Source of the DNA: Symbiodinium natans
Lineage: Eukaryota > Sar > Dinophyceae > Suessiales > Symbiodiniaceae
Length of the DNA: 64,000 nt
Assembly (NCBI GenBank): GCA_905221605.1
Contig: CAJNDS010000968.1
Location: 692,157 to 756,156, forward strand
Reading direction: 5' to 3'
Shown: in pieces, positions 21,814 to 33,218 of the stretch
Layout of the letters: each line of letters begins with the position of its first letter
Numbering within the stretch: position 1 is the stretch's first letter
Program-made: the position numbers and the translations under genes
Notes under the pieces: model-generated
Told to the model about the DNA's origin: nothing
Databases searched by the model: none
What the model saw: only the letters and a program-made list of their open reading frames with translations

Positions 21814-23215
21814 CAGCAACACTGACTGATCCACAGAGTGGCCATCATGGGGAGGGGCGGGGACGGTAGAGGCGGCTGCAGCCGATATCCATTAGAAACG
21901 GATGAATGAGCGCTTTGTTGCTGTTGATGCTTTCTTTAGCCATGCACTCTGTACGGTGACCTGGTCAGACTGGTATGGTCGGGGGCCAAGCTATGAATGG
22001 CTTCCCATGCCTGTGGTTTCTCCGAATTTTGCTGGTTCGGATTTGAGGATAAGGAGGGGTTATAAGAGATTTGTTGGGCTGAGTTCGGCGTCGCCCCCCA
22101 GCCCCACACCACTTGTCAACATGTTTTTCAAACCCAGGGTTTCCCTAACGCGCATGTTAGGGTCTTTAACGAGTCCGGGAAGCTGGAGACGATGGGGATT
22201 GGGGAGAAGAGTATCGGGCCATGTGGCCAGCATTTAGCGATGGAACACGGAGGCGACACCCGATCGCAGAGCTCAGCTGCATCTCACCAAAGCAGAGGCC
22301 AAACCCGAAACCGCAAAACCTAAACCTCCATGACCTTCTTCCATATTTACACCCTAAACCTGGTAGGTGATTGGGAAGAACCCCCCTATGGGATTCTTAG
22401 AAAGAAAGGTTTTGAGCTAACGCTCAAAGCTTCAAACCCAAAAGCGTTTGCTGGATCTCTGTCTTCTGAGCGCGCCTCCAGCGGAGTGTGTGCATTGGAG
22501 CGGAGAGGTCTGACATTGGGCTACCTAGTTTTCCAAGCCATTCAGGAATAATTAGGGTTTAAGGTTTAGGGTTTAGGGATAATTCTTCAACCCGAAAAGG
22601 TTACAGTTCAACTATGGGCCAAACACAGGGAACCCTAACCACATCTGCTCTCTCACTATCGCTGCCAACATCTCCAGGAGCCCAATGGGAGCCTTCTGGT
22701 TTGAGAGCCGGCTTCCTCAAGCACCATCCCGAGCCGGACGTCTTGTCGCGCGGGGCTTTTGGCGAAAGCGTAGCATGTAATGAGCTTTTTCCCTAAACCC
22801 TAAACCCTAAACCCTAAACCCTAAACCCTAAACCACTTCACTGAGCTTGCCGCTGGGATTGTGTCGCAGACTGACATTCCGGATGTGCAAGTAGAAGGAA
22901 GCTCGGCTCTTGCCACGCGGCCGGCTTTCTAAACTTTGGTCCCATTCGAGTGCCAAGTTCGTTGCATACATATGTATATATATATATATATATACATATG
23001 TATCTATATATGTATGTATATGTATATATATATACTATATTTATTTATTTGTGTTTGTTTTTACATGTGTATATGTCATGGCCCTTATGGAAAACCAATA
23101 AAAGGGACCCTACTTTAGGGAATCTACCCCCATTCGTCGCTGCTCAGTGCGCCCCGAGGATGTCTCCGCAATGTACTGCGGCTCCCGGATCCTTGTCTCT
23201 GGCTTGTGGCTTGGG

Positions 23216-23315
23216 TTCAGGGTTTAGGGTTTAGGGTTTAGGATTTAGGGTTTAGGGTTCAGGGTTCAGGGTTCAGGGTTCAGGGTTTAGGGTTTAGGGT
23301 TTAGGGTTTAGGGAA
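23216..23315 (+). repeat. TTTAGGG array with TTCAGGG block
   Basis: TTTAGGG units flank four consecutive TTCAGGG units. Confidence 0.93.
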
Positions 23316-23368
23316 TAGGGAAGAGGGTTGACGGTTTATCTGGCTTGTGGTTTGGGTTCTAGGGCTTT

Positions 23369-23478
23369 GCCTTGGGATGTTCCCCGTTATACTAAGAGTC
23401 CTTAATAGGGATTATAGTGCCCGAATTATGATCCTTCTTAGGGACTGGTAGTATAAGGGGGAACGTCCCAAGTTTTAC
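23369..23478. mobile_element. family F copy 2
   Basis: CCTTGGGATGTTCCCCGTTA ... GGGGGAACGTCCCAAG; internal AGTCCTTAATAGGGATTATA. Confidence 0.75.
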
Positions 23479-24598
23479 CAGTAGGGTTTGACCTTCCGAG
23501 GCCCGAAGAGCTGTGTTTTGGTAGATGTCTTCAAGCATCTCATCAGGGCTTGACAGCGGAATACTTGGAGCTTAGGGTTTAGGGTTTAGGGTTTAGGAGG
23601 TTTTACAGAAAGAAGCCTCCTGGGCTGTTGATAGGAAGGCTCAGAAAGAATCTTCACCCATATGCCTGGCTCCTGACAGCTTTGCCCAGTGGGATTGTGA
23701 GGAAGAACATAAATAGACCTAGCAGGAGAGTTTAGTTGGGGTTTCTACGGTTTCGTATGGGAGGTCTGGGCATGGCCTCCCCCCTGATAGGACCCTGGGC
23801 TTGTGAACTACCTACCTTGGCCCCGCAAGAAGGGCCCTGATGAACTACCTCATACTGAACTGATTGCTGGGACTCTTGCTGGCTATGGATTTCGGGGCAG
23901 GGGATCGGTTTGGGAGGGAGTAGATCTTGCACGAGTTAGGGCTTCAAACGTAGGGTGTCGGCTGCGGTTGCTGAAGGGTTTGGAGAGGTCCGGCTCTCAC
24001 AGAGTCCCAGCTACACATCGGGCGCAAGGGCATTGGCATCGTCGGCTGCGGCATCATCCTTGCCCCGGCATCAAGCGACACTTGAACAGATATCAGGTTG
24101 CGGACTTCAGAGACTTAAAGCCCTGTACACTGCACAGCCCTTTCGAACCAACAACTAAAGAATCTAAACTTCCCCTGTCCGAAGGTGGGGACCTTCATTG
24201 CCAGCATCCCCAAGAGGACATTCCACAGATACACGAACTACAGAATCAAAAGGGTTTAGGGTTTTAGGGTTTAGGGTTTAGGGCTACACAAACCAAAACC
24301 ACAACCAACACCAGAATAAACACCCACACCGCGAGCAACCAAGCCATGGGTTGATAATTCAGCAGCAGCTGGCTTTGTTCAACCTTTTTTTAGGGTTTAG
24401 GGTTTAGGATTTAGGGTTTAGGGTTTAGGGTTTAGGATTGCAGTAGGATCCTTCAACCATGCACCCTTTTTGCATCTGGTCTGCAGCGGCTCAAACAGGT
24501 AAGAGGTAACAAAGGCCGACACCGACACCCCTGAACCCCAAAGCCATCAGGGCCTAAACGCTGGCATTCCCCTAAACCCTAAACCCTAAACCCTAAAC

Positions 24599-24701
24599 CC
24601 TATAGATTCCAGATTCAACTTCTCGACCCGAGGCACGGCCGCATCACCACTGGACCCGGCCCTTGGAGCCGTGGGGACATCGGGTACACCACGCCGGGCG
24701 C
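24599..24701 (-). CDS. putative exon ending at a heptamer donor
   Basis: TTGGGTGCAG acceptor, reading ARRGVPDVPTAPRAGSSGDA then AVPRVEKLNLESI, then ATAGG|GTTTAGGG. The array serves as donor, as at 12152. Confidence 0.5.
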
Positions 24702-24931
24702 CTGCACCCAAGCAAGCCTCAACCCCTAAAAGCGTTGTGAATCCTACAAACCTTAAATGTCAAACCTATAAACCCTCTAAGTCCGGTAGACTCTCAAAGC
24801 TTCAACCCTAGTCCTATGAATCCTATCAAACTCTTACCTTAAATGTCACAACCCTCTACACCCTCTAAATCCGGCAGTTTAGGGTTTAGGGTTTAGGGTT
24901 TAGGGTTTAGGGTTTAGGGTTTAGGGAACTC

Positions 24932-25018
24932 TCAAAGCTTCAACCCCTCAAACCCTTTGGGAGGGAGGCGCTTGGAAGCCAACCCCTCGGTTTCCCGAGG
25001 CCGCCTAATCTCACGGGC
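24932..25018 (-). CDS. putative terminal exon (87 bp with stop)
   Basis: AACGAG acceptor, 28 codons AREIRRPRETEGLASKRLPP then KGFEGLKL and TGA. Strongly charged, protein-like composition. Confidence 0.5.
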   Translation of the reverse strand, partial: AREIRRPRETEGLASKRLPPKGFEGLKL

Positions 25019-25108
25019 CTCGTTGCTTAGAGGGTTTAGGGTTTAGGGTTTAGGGGTTTAGGGTTTTATTTTGGGGTGGGGCTAGGGTTTGGGGTTTGGG
25101 GTTGAGGG

Positions 25109-25219
25109 TTAAGGGCTGGTATAGTTGGGGTCGGCACCATTTTCGGCAGTCTGGATGGGAGAACCTTGAGCTCGAATGTTCAGTTCAGGTTCCTGTGGTT
25201 CCCGGATGGCTTCCTTCAT
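25109..25219 (-). CDS. putative small gene or first/terminal exon with ATG and stop
   Basis: ATG (25217-25219) to TAA (25109-25111), reading MKEAIREPQEPELNIRAQGS then PIQTAENGADPN. An AAG acceptor lies just inside the ATG. The last residues run into variant heptamers, so the true 3' border may be earlier. Confidence 0.5.
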   Translation of the reverse strand: MKEAIREPQEPELNIRAQGSPIQTAENGADPNYTSP

Positions 25220-25268
25220 TAGGGTTTAGGGTTTAGGGTTTAGGGTTCAGGACTTCTGTGCTCCTCAC

Positions 25269-25367
25269 GATATTCGGGGGTTCTTCTGCTTGTAATCGAT
25301 TCGGACTCGCACATCGGCCTGCATCTGTGGGACGAATGGGCGGGCGGCCTGGATAGGGGCCATCGGC
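25269..25367 (-). CDS. putative exon
   Basis: GGTTGCGAG acceptor, reading MAPIQAARPFVPQMQADVRV then RIDYKQKNPRI, donor ATATC|GTGAGG. Good balance of charged and hydrophobic residues. Confidence 0.52.
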
Positions 25368-25526
25368 CTCGCAACCGTTCGCGTGGGGAGATGCAGACTT
25401 TGTAGAACGGATCGGGGGCTAGGCTAGGGCTTTAGTGCCTCGGGTCGAGGGGTGTGCAGGTGCGGAGGGAGAGGGGGGGGGACTAAATGCAGTTGGCGCG
25501 CAGATATCGCAGCTGGATACCAAAAC

Positions 25527-25646
25527 GTCCCACCCTAAGATTTCGGGCGTCTTTGCTGTAACTTTGCTTGAGACAGCACCCGGTGCGCGGGCTACTCGCC
25601 AGCTCAATTCGGTGGCTCCAGACTTCGGGCTTCCAGAAACCTCCAC
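25527..25646 (-). CDS. putative exon, strand uncertain
   Basis: Minus reads VSGSPKSGATELSWRVARAP then GAVSSKVTAKTPEILGWDV. The plus strand (25435-25722) is open over a longer run and also looks protein-like. Confidence 0.35.
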
Positions 25647-26428
25647 AGAAACCGTTCAGCCTGCCCCCGAAGACTTTCCAAAGCCAAAAAAACAAACAAC
25701 AATTAGGAACAACAAAAACTAACAATCTGAGAGCTGGCCCTAGATTCGGAATTTTAGTAGCCTCTGCATGGGCATCGCGGCCACTGGCATGCCTGACCTC
25801 CGGGATCAAAGCTGACGGTTGTGGGTTCAAAAGGGTAGCGGGTTTAGGGGGCCTAAATATACGGGATTATACAAAGTGCTGTCGGAGAAACAGGGTCACG
25901 TCTGGGGGGGGGGGGGGTCCTGATATGTCCTAGCATCTTGAACCATCTCTTTTTGCAATTAGGCCTCTTTGCTGACTTAGCCCCCAAACCCCTAAACAAG
26001 TAGGGTTTTCTGTTTAAGGTTTAGGGCTTAGGGTTTTGGGCTCTGATGCAAAGGTTGGCTAAGGATGTGAGGGACCGCTGAGCTCTCCATCCAAAACCCG
26101 GGAACCCGGATCCGTCTTAGACCCCCAAAAAGGGCTGACGATTGGGATGTACAGCTCCTTACTTCATAGGGATTAGAATAAGGCCGTGATGTTCCCAAAA
26201 AGTTCAGAGACAAGAAGCTCAGTGAAATTGCCTGAACGGGGGTCCTCACGCTCAAGGCAACACCGCACCCCAGACACGGGCCTGACGCACAACCCTAAAC
26301 TCCCTGATGCTCGAAGACCCACGAAGCCCTGAACCCTAGTGAAACGTTGCTTAAGAAACCCCCTGAAGCTAAAGAGCTCTACTCTGAGGTCAAATATAGA
26401 CCCGAAGGCGCCCAAAACAACGCATCAC

Positions 26429-26483
26429 CTGGCCCAAGTGGCATGGGAACCGTGGCCGGCAGCGTCATGGAACCCATCTGGGC
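26429..26483 (-). CDS. putative exon, possible distant SPRRQ-family member
   Basis: AG acceptor (TTGATCGAG), reading AQMGSMTLPATVPMPLGP, and a canonical donor CCAG|GTGATG. QMGSM-T echoes the core of the repeated family further along, but the match is short. Confidence 0.45.
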
Positions 26484-26533
26484 CTCGATCAAGGCCCTAA
26501 ACCCTCGAAACCCTGCACCCCAGGGAGTTATAG

Positions 26534-26617
26534 GGTTTAGGGTTTGGGTTTAGGGTTTAGGGTTTAGGGTTTAGGGTTTAGGGTTTAGGGTTTAGGGTTT
26601 AGGGTTTAGGGTTTAGG
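26534..26617 (+). repeat. TTTAGGG array
   Basis: About twelve units. Confidence 0.95.
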
Positions 26618-27489
26618 GCCTTGTGAAAGGCTCCAGACCCTAGGCCTACAACCCATCGGGGTCCAAGGTCAAGCCGTAGCCGCTTGAGTTGGGCACGTTT
26701 GAGTGATGAGGTAAGGAAGGTACAGTACATTCCCCAATGAGGGACTGCTCCCTCTCTTGTGCGCCACATTTGAGCCCTGCAAGATTCACCTGAACCCGCA
26801 TGTTATCTAGGATCGCAAACAACAAAGCCCGAACCCTAAACCCTGGATCTGGGCTTACGGTTGTAGGGCGTTTTGGGTTTCAACCCCATAAACCCAAGTC
26901 CCAAAAAATAGACCCTCAACCCTAAACCCTAAACCCCAGAAGAATGCCCGAGGCCGCAGGCCACGACTGGCCGAGGCATTCCGGGTGTGGTTACAGGTCC
27001 GACCTGTGAGTGATACGGCAGAGTTTAGGGTTTAGGGTTTAGGGTTTGGGGGATAGGGTTTCGGGTTTGGGGTTTAGGGGTTAGGGTCATTTTGCCACCC
27101 GCCCTGCACTTGCGTACTCCGGGGGACTCACTCATACTCCCGGGGGGGCTACTTCACGGGGTCTCCTCGAGGGTCTATAGGGTCTAGGGTTTAAGATCAA
27201 AAGGCTTCGAGCGATGGCCTGTTGTGGTGCAGGGTTTAGGGTTTAGGGTTTAGGGTTTAGGGTTCAGGGTTTAAGGGTTCAGGGTTCAGGGCTTAGGGTT
27301 GGAGGTTTTGCGGTCCGGGTGTGCGGTGGTGCTGGTTCTGGGCTTGGGCTTCCGGGATCTTATGGGTCTGCTCTGGAAGCGGCATGGATTTTGGATTTTT
27401 GGATTCAGCGAAAACACCCAAATCCAAGCCCTCAACCTAACAACCCCGAGCCCTACCTACTACAAAACTCCCTAAACCCTAAGCCCGAA

Positions 27490-27586
27490 TATAGGGGTCG
27501 GAACAATTACTACTAGTATTCCCCTATGGTCCCTTGAAAGTATACTATAATAACCCCCTAAACCCTATTCTAGCTATTCAGGCCCC
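27490..27586 (-). mobile_element. family M copy 1
   Basis: Reverse orientation of 34697-34803: ATAGGGGTCGGAACAATTAC ... CTAGCTATTCAGGCCCC. Confidence 0.8.
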
Positions 27587-27594
27587 AAGATTAC

Positions 27595-27697
27595 CGTCTC
27601 GAACCCCAAAACGCAGAACTTCGCGGGCTCCCGTGCGCTGCGGATCGATGTTGTGGAGGGTGTCGTCATGAGGACCGGCTGGCTTTGCACCAGGTGC
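27595..27697 (-). CDS. putative exon (103 bp)
   Basis: GTCTGAAG acceptor, reading APGAKPAGPHDDTLHNIDPQ then RTGAREVLRFGVRD, donor GACG|GTAATC. A family M inverted repeat follows directly in the presumed intron. Confidence 0.52.
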
Positions 27698-28018
27698 CTT
27701 CAGACGGGTTTAGGGTTTAGGGTTTGGGGTTTAGGGTTTGGGGTTTAGGGTTTAGGCGTCAGAGGGGTTGAGGGTTTATAAGCTTTGCAGGTTGCGTTTG
27801 ATTCGGGCAGTTCTCTCAATTCCTAGGATGGCCCTTAGAACCCTCTGAAATCAGTTTCCTGAAGATGATCCTCTTAAACCCAATCAGGGAAGACATAAAA
27901 GATGTTCAAGGGCCTGCCTCAATTCTCGTCCCTTTTTGGGGGGCAGCACGAGGTGGCGAACCGCCCCAAACCCCAAACCCTAAACCCTAAACCCTAAACC
28001 CCAAGTTCGGCTCGGGGG

Positions 28019-28082
28019 TCAAGGCTTTCTGCATGCCTTAAGGGTCTTCCGGCTCGCGGAGAGAGTGGCGAAACGAATTCGG
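28019..28082 (-). CDS. putative terminal exon
   Basis: Reads RIRFATLSASRKTLKACRKP then TGA at 28019-28021. Acceptor not identified. Confidence 0.38.
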
Positions 28083-28761
28083 GTTTCGGGCTTTGAGCAC
28101 TTTACAGAGGTTTAGGGTTTAGGGCTAGGGCTTCTTGGAGTTTAAGGCCCTTGAAACCCTACTCAAACCCCCCGCCCAAAGTATGTTTTAAAAAATGGCC
28201 CGAAAATCCATAGCACAAGGACCAGAAATTCACATGCCTTGGTGACTGTGGTGGTTGTACTTACCTGGTGTGCTGGTAAGGCTCAGCACGCATAAGGCAA
28301 AAGAAATGCAGGCGTGTCCTAACCCTCCAAACGCAAGTATAAAGGGAAATGGAACCCTTTTACTGCAAGAAAAGCCTACACCCTGAAACCCTAAGTGGCT
28401 CGGCAGGACTGTTTGGAAGAAAGCACAGAAGGGTTTTGCAGGTGGCTCTCACTGGGTGGAATGCATCACCCTCAACACAACGCAGGCTTTTTCTTCCGCG
28501 TGAGGCTGCGGAGGCTGTTGACTCAAACCCGCTTGTGCTATAAACTCAGGTGGCCTCTTTATCTGTTACCCTTATACCTTAATATGGCCCCCAGGTACCC
28601 TAATAAGAACGCCCCTACAAAACAGAAACTCTACCCAAGATAACGGCTGTGCATCTTGGGCCCCAAGAGTAACCTAGGACAAGGGTGCCCTTTTTGGTTT
28701 GAGTGGGCTGATAAGGAAACCGAAACCCTCTAAAAGCTAACAACGGGCCGACTCTGGGTCC

Positions 28762-28874
28762 TACTTGAAGGTGCATTTGTAGTTCTAAGTGGGGTTATCA
28801 GTAGGGCAGCTGTAATTGTAACTGGTTATAACCATATTTATGGTACTTATAACGAACCCATGAACCTCCAAGTA
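28762..28874. mobile_element. family B copy, complete
   Basis: TACTTGAAGGTGCATTTGTA ... CCATGAACCTCCAAGTA. Internal GTGGGGTTATCAGTAGGG. Confidence 0.78.
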
Positions 28875-28882
28875 GCCCTTCC

Positions 28883-28957
28883 TTAACGCAGTTCGGAGGA
28901 GACAGCCTCGCCGCGTCGCGTGCCAGCGTTGGCTTCTCCTGAGGAAGCTCTCGAGGT
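28883..28957 (-). CDS. putative terminal exon (75 bp with stop)
   Basis: CCCTAAG acceptor, 24 codons TSRASSGEANAGTRRGEAVS then SELR and TAA. The plus strand (RSSEETASPRRVPALASPEE) is an open rival reading. Confidence 0.42.
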   Translation of the reverse strand, partial: TSRASSGEANAGTRRGEAVSSELR

Positions 28958-29193
28958 CTTAGGGTCCAGAGCTTACATGTTTGGAAGTTTGTGATTCGTT
29001 GCTGGACATCGGTTCTAGAACCTCTGCTAAAGTGAAAAAGTTGTCACAACACCACCGCCAGAGGGCAAATAGAGCCGTCATGGTCTCGGAGGGTGTAGGG
29101 TTTAGGGCTCTTGGGCTCTTCGGGGTCTATCCGAAACCGTGAACCGCCAGAACGCATTTTCAAGGGCTTCACCGGAGGGTGCCCGGAACGCCA

Positions 29194-29310
29194 CTTGGTT
29201 GCTGAGTTAATAAGCCCCCCCCCCCCCCCCAAAAAAAAAAAAAGTGTACACTTTCAGTTTTCGAGGGGGTTATGGTATCCCAAAAGTGTCAAGTGTACTC
29301 ACTCACCCTA
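29194..29310. mobile_element. MITE-like family C copy 2
   Basis: CTTGGTTGCTGAGTTAATAA, a C-run/A-run, AGTGTACACTTTCAG, GTATCCCAAAAGTGTCAAGT and ACTCACTCACC. Confidence 0.82.
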
Positions 29311-29517
29311 AGGGTCCGTGTACCTGATTCTTGTATACTCGGGCCCCGAAGTCCCTAAATGGGAAGTACTTTAAGGCCCAGGTATTCCCTATTTAGGCAC
29401 ATGGATCCTTAGGGTCAGCTACTAAGGCCCAAAGGAGAGTTAAAGGCCAACGTCGAGGCTGGCTGCGAGTGCTTAGGGTTTAGGGCTGAGGTCTCAGAGC
29501 CTCTTTTAAAGTAAAGG

Positions 29518-29610
29518 GTGTAGGGTTTGGGGTTTGGGGTTTAGGGTTTAGGGTTTGGGGTTTGGGGTTTAGGGTTTGGGGTTTGGGGTTTGGGGTTTGG
29601 GGTTTAGGGT
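29518..29610 (+). repeat. TTTGGGG/TTTAGGG mixed array
   Basis: Mainly paired TTTGGGG units alternating with TTTAGGG, ending in four TTTGGGG in a row. Confidence 0.93.
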
Positions 29611-29616
29611 TGCCAC

Positions 29617-29685
29617 TCAGGGAGTGGAGACCTCGATGTGGGGTTTGCTTGGCAACCGGAAAGCCGGGTTTCGTGTTGTAGGCAT
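29617..29685 (-). CDS. putative terminal exon (69 bp with stop)
   Basis: CACTACAG acceptor then MPTTRNPAFRLPSKPHIEVS, TP, TGA: exactly 23 codons. Confidence 0.45.
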   Translation of the reverse strand: MPTTRNPAFRLPSKPHIEVSTP

Positions 29686-29807
29686 CTGTAGTGATTCTAG
29701 TGGGACCCCATACTGCGTTCGTGGACTTCCAACAGACTTCTGAAACCTAAGTCCCAAACCCTTTTGAACACCCGAACCGTGAGAATGCACCGTAAACCCA
29801 AAACCCT

Positions 29808-29928
29808 ACTTCGAGGTTCATGGGTAGTTATATGTGGAGATATAAGCACCCGAAATAAGGTTACAGTTATAGTTAATAGTGACCCTACTTCTCACCGCAC
29901 TTATAAGCTACCTATGAACCTTCAGGTG
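29808..29928. mobile_element. family B copy, complete
   Basis: TTCGAGGTTCATGGGTAGTT ... CTATGAACCTTCAGGT. Internal GGTTACAGTTATAGTTAATA. Confidence 0.75.
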
Positions 29929-30363
29929 AACCCGAAACGCACAGGCCTCTGTTGAACTCTTTGCAGCCTCCGCATCGGCCTGGGTTAGGGTTTATAGGGT
30001 TTAGGGTTTAGGGTTCAGGGTTTAGGGTTCATGCAGGGTCATATTTTGGGATTTGAGGGGGGGCTTCGGGTTCCAGGATTTAGGGGTTTTTTGGGGGTGG
30101 CCTGAGGGTCTGGGGCTTCTAGAGCTTAAGGCTTACGCGGTTGAGACTATATCCTAGACCCCAAATCCGTCAAACCCTACAAAACACTGCAAAGAACAAC
30201 CTTCAACAAAAACCAACGCAAACTCAAGAAAACCCTTAACCACCCTTAAGAGAACCTGACCTAAACCCTTCTTTTACGTCCAGGCCTCGCGAAACCCCTA
30301 AACCCTAAACCCTAAACCCCTAAACCCTAGACCCCTAAACCCTAAACCCTAAAGCCTAAGCCC

Positions 30364-30444
30364 CTAGACCATAAACCCCAAAGAAAGCCCAGCCTTGGAC
30401 TTCTCCTTCAAGCTCTGAAGGCGCTCCGTGAGCGACAGTGGCAC
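30364..30444 (-). CDS. putative terminal exon (81 bp with stop)
   Basis: CCTAAAAG acceptor, reading VPLSLTERLQSLKEKSKAGL then SLGFMV and TAG. The helical segment LTERLQSLKEKSK is highly protein-like. Confidence 0.5.
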   Translation of the reverse strand: MPLSLTERLQSLKEKSKAGLSLGFMV

Positions 30445-30577
30445 CTTTTAGGGGCCCTCCAAAACCTTTTGGCTTAGGGTTTAGGGTTTAGGGTTTAGGG
30501 TTTAGGGCTTAGGGCTTAGGGTGTGTATCAGTGTACACGCGCGCTCGCATAGCTTAGGGTTTCGGGCTCTACCCCCC

Positions 30578-30688
30578 CTAAAGCCTCCTAACCCCATTTT
30601 CGGCCCGTCGTCCCTGCGCCTCAGATTCGGCTGTTCGGTCGGACGGCTGAGGCGTGACCTCCGCGCTCGCAGCCTTAGTGGCCGTCAT
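30578..30688 (-). CDS. putative small gene or exon with ATG and stop (111 bp)
   Basis: TGGAAAG then ATG; 36 codons MTATKAASAEVTPQPSDRTA then ESEAQGRRAENGVRRL and TAG. Disordered, charged composition. Could be a terminal exon with an internal Met. Confidence 0.52.
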   Translation of the reverse strand: MTATKAASAEVTPQPSDRTAESEAQGRRAENGVRRL

Positions 30689-31245
30689 CTTTCCAGGGCA
30701 GATACCGGAAACAGCTAGACATAATAGACATACATCTTACTATCGTCACCTTGCTCATAGCCCTATGACCAAGAAGAGATCTAGGGAGCTATATACAAAG
30801 CAAAAGCAAGGCCCAAGAAAGACCGTTTATCAATACGATCCGATCAAAAACATCGGTGACTGTGCAGGGATTGGGGGGGAGGACTTGTATCTTCGTGCTC
30901 GCGCAGTGCTGGGCCGAACAGCTAGGACTAGGGTCGCTGGAACGGCCACGACGGTCGCCATCGGTCTCAACTTTAAGAAAAAAGTGGCTGGGAACCCAAG
31001 CTGCCCCACCGAAACGGATGGGCAGTTCTGAAAACCACTATGCTCCGTATCACAGAGTACCCTTCATCCTACCAGCTTATATCTAACCCTTCTTATACAA
31101 GCCTTAGCTAGATGGCCCTTACATGTTCCTTGTATACTAAAACAACCCCAAAATGGCCCCTCCATAAGCCTCTACAGCCCTGATTACAACGGCCCTTCCT
31201 GTGGAGCCCCCCACATGCCCCTATGCGAACTCTGGGCCCGAAAGC

Positions 31246-31367
31246 CTAAACCCTAAACCCTAGACCCTAGATCCTATAGACCCTAGACCCTAGACCCTAG
31301 ACCCTAGACCCTAGACCCTAGACCCCAAACCCTAAACCCTAAACCCTAAACCCTAAACCCTAAACCC
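31246..31367 (-). repeat. CCCTAGA block passing into CCCTAAA
   Basis: Seven or more CCCTAGA units then six CCCTAAA units. Confidence 0.94.
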
Positions 31368-31377
31368 CAGACAGTCT

Positions 31378-31463
31378 CCAGTGCCGCGGGCCGCTGTTTG
31401 TATGCTGACGGTCTGCTGGACGTCATCGCGCGGGACTTCCTGGAGCGCGGCTCGGGCGGCCGA
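31378..31463. CDS. putative exon, strand uncertain
   Basis: Plus reads GRCLYADGLLDVIARDFLER with CTCCAG acceptor and GAG|GTCAGTGAG donor. Minus reads ALQEVPRDDVQQTVSIQTAA. Both plausible. It follows a long CCCTAGA/CCCTAAA tract. Confidence 0.38.
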
Positions 31464-32420
31464 GGTCAGTGAGGATGTCTACAAGGGGGTTTAGGGTTTA
31501 GGGTTTAGGGTTTAGGGTTGCTCTCGCACTCTTTAGGGTTTAGGGTTTAGGGTTTTGGGTTTAGGAACATAAGGGACCCAAAATCTAGATCCCCAAATGG
31601 CAGGGTCCGTTGCAGTGAGGACCCCCAGTAAGGTGCCCCGAATATCGGAAACCCCCATAAATCGCCGTGTATGTATGTAGATATGTATGTATATGTATAT
31701 TTATATGCTATGCATAGATACATGTACTTTATCATCTTGCACTTTGCCAAACTCTTGTCTGGTATGTCGGGTCATAGCACAGATATCGCAGACTCAAAGC
31801 CCTTTGAAGGTGCGCTTGGCATTCAAGGGGATTTGGTTTCAGGGTTCCCTTTCTCTAGAAGAGGCCGGCCCTTTTGAAAGACAGGCTCCCCCAAACAAGA
31901 CTGCAGCCCTTTAAGCCACCAAACTGTCTGCAATTGCTTTTAGGGGGGAACGGGGGTTCATCTTGACTCAAGAGTAGTCGAGGATGTTGAAAGGGTACCC
32001 TGTTGGTTTAAAGGGGCTTATCAGGGAGCCTGAACCACAAAAAAAGGTAAGACCCTTCTCTGGGTTTTTGAAAAGATCAGAGCGGAGAGGCGTGGGCGCG
32101 ATCCCAGGGACTGGTCTTGAAACGGGCACCCGTTTGGTTTAAGTTAGGTTTCTTAAGGGATCCTAAACAAAAAAGGGGATAGGGGCACTCTCTTTTTTGT
32201 CTCTCGCTCTCTCTCTCTCTCTCTCTCTGCCGCGCCATCCCCGAGGGTCTTGCTACGCAAGGGCCAGGAGGCGCTGTGTGGCACAGGGTACTACTGGGGC
32301 ATTTTTACTGGGGCATTTTTTGGGCAATCTGCTTCTCTGACGACAACCCCAGTCTCTCTCTCAGCTAAGGCCAGTAGAGTCCCAAAAAGGCTGAACCGCC
32401 GTCCGCGCGTCCGCTTGGCA

Positions 32421-32471
32421 TTGGGTACTCATGCTGGCCATTGACTGCGCCTGTCTTCGTGGCGAGTCAGC
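32421..32471 (-). CDS. repeated exon family SPRRQ, copy 1 (51 bp)
   Basis: Minus-strand AG (GCACCCAG) then 17 whole codons, ADSPRRQAQSMASMSTQ. It lies in a longer frame (32361-32543) opening with a real ATG at 32541-32543, so it might alternatively be part of a first exon. The family consensus is roughly (V/A)(D/E)SPRRxLQSM(G/A/N)SMTSQ. Function unknown; Ser/Arg-rich, low complexity. Confidence 0.65.
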
Positions 32472-32624
32472 CTGGGTGCTGAGCTTCACACTGGCTTCGA
32501 CCCCAAACCTGGAACTCATTTCCGTTTGTGAATTTGGGTCCATGGGATGCCCCCTGAACCCTAAATCCTAAACCCTAAACCCTAAATAAACCCTAAACTC
32601 GTTACCCTTTGGGTTCCGGAGATA

Positions 32625-32733
32625 CCTTGGGATGTTAGTTACCCCTTTTTCTAACAGCCCTTAATAGGATTAGAACAGGGGGCACAACAATCCCTATTAA
32701 GGACTCCTAGTATAAGGGGTCCCTTTTCATGGG
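32625..32733. mobile_element. family F copy 3
   Basis: CCTTGGGATGTTAGTTACCC ... AAGGGGTCCCTTTTC; internal GCCCTTAATAGGATTAGAA and CCCTATTAAGGACTCCTAG. Confidence 0.65.
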
Positions 32734-32841
32734 TTTGAGGCCACCTTTTTACATACTTTGGGGGTCCTGGCAGACCCCATGAAGCCGTACTGCATTGTAA
32801 ACCCCCATGTCTCCTCCCCCACTCAACCGCCAAGAAGCGCC

Positions 32842-32892
32842 CTGACTCGTCATGCTGCCCATGCTCTGCAGCTGACGGCGTGGGGAATCCAC
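32842..32892 (-). CDS. repeated exon family SPRRQ, copy 2 (51 bp)
   Basis: Acceptor CTCTCAAG then 17 codons, VDSPRRQLQSMGSMTSQ. Serine before M-G-S-M is AGC here but TCA, TCG or TCC in sister copies. A TCN/AGC switch that keeps the residue needs two base changes and points to selection on protein. Confidence 0.7.
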
Positions 32893-33103
32893 CTTGAGAG
32901 AGGGCTTAGGAATCAAAAATAGGGGCCTTAATAATTTAAATAGGGTTTTGGGCGGTTGTTATTGTAATCATAGGGTTTTTGACCCCCGCCAAGCAGGCCA
33001 GCCTGCTTATTTTCTGGATTCCATCGGACCTGCACTGCGCAGAGCCTCAAACCCCACCCCTCAGTCAGAGACACCCAAACTCTCAAATCCCCCCAAAACT
33101 GAA

Positions 33104-33218
33104 CTTACTGTTGGTTAGTAGGGAATGAGGGAATGCGGTACCCTATATAATCCCTTATAAGGGTATTTATAGGGGGATGGGTACCTCATTCCTTCATTCC
33201 CTACTAACTAACAGTAAG
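33104..33218. mobile_element. MITE-like inverted repeat, family A copy 2
   Basis: Same terminal and internal sequence as 4645-4761 (CTTACTGTTGGTTAGTAGGG ... CTACTAACTAACAGTAAG). Confidence 0.82.

Noticed and set aside
22910-23234. Ile/Tyr-rich ORFs
   Set aside because: Translations of a TATATA microsatellite.
23803-24267. 154-codon plus-strand ORF
   Set aside because: Starts on GTG, ends in heptamers, and other frames on both strands are open over 23945-24090 with equally protein-like readings. No basis for choosing one.
30654-31031. 125-codon plus-strand ORF
   Set aside because: Kept out of the annotation because it overlaps the better minus candidate 30578-30688. The later part (KKRSRELYTKQKQ region) looks protein-like, but the minus strand is open there too.
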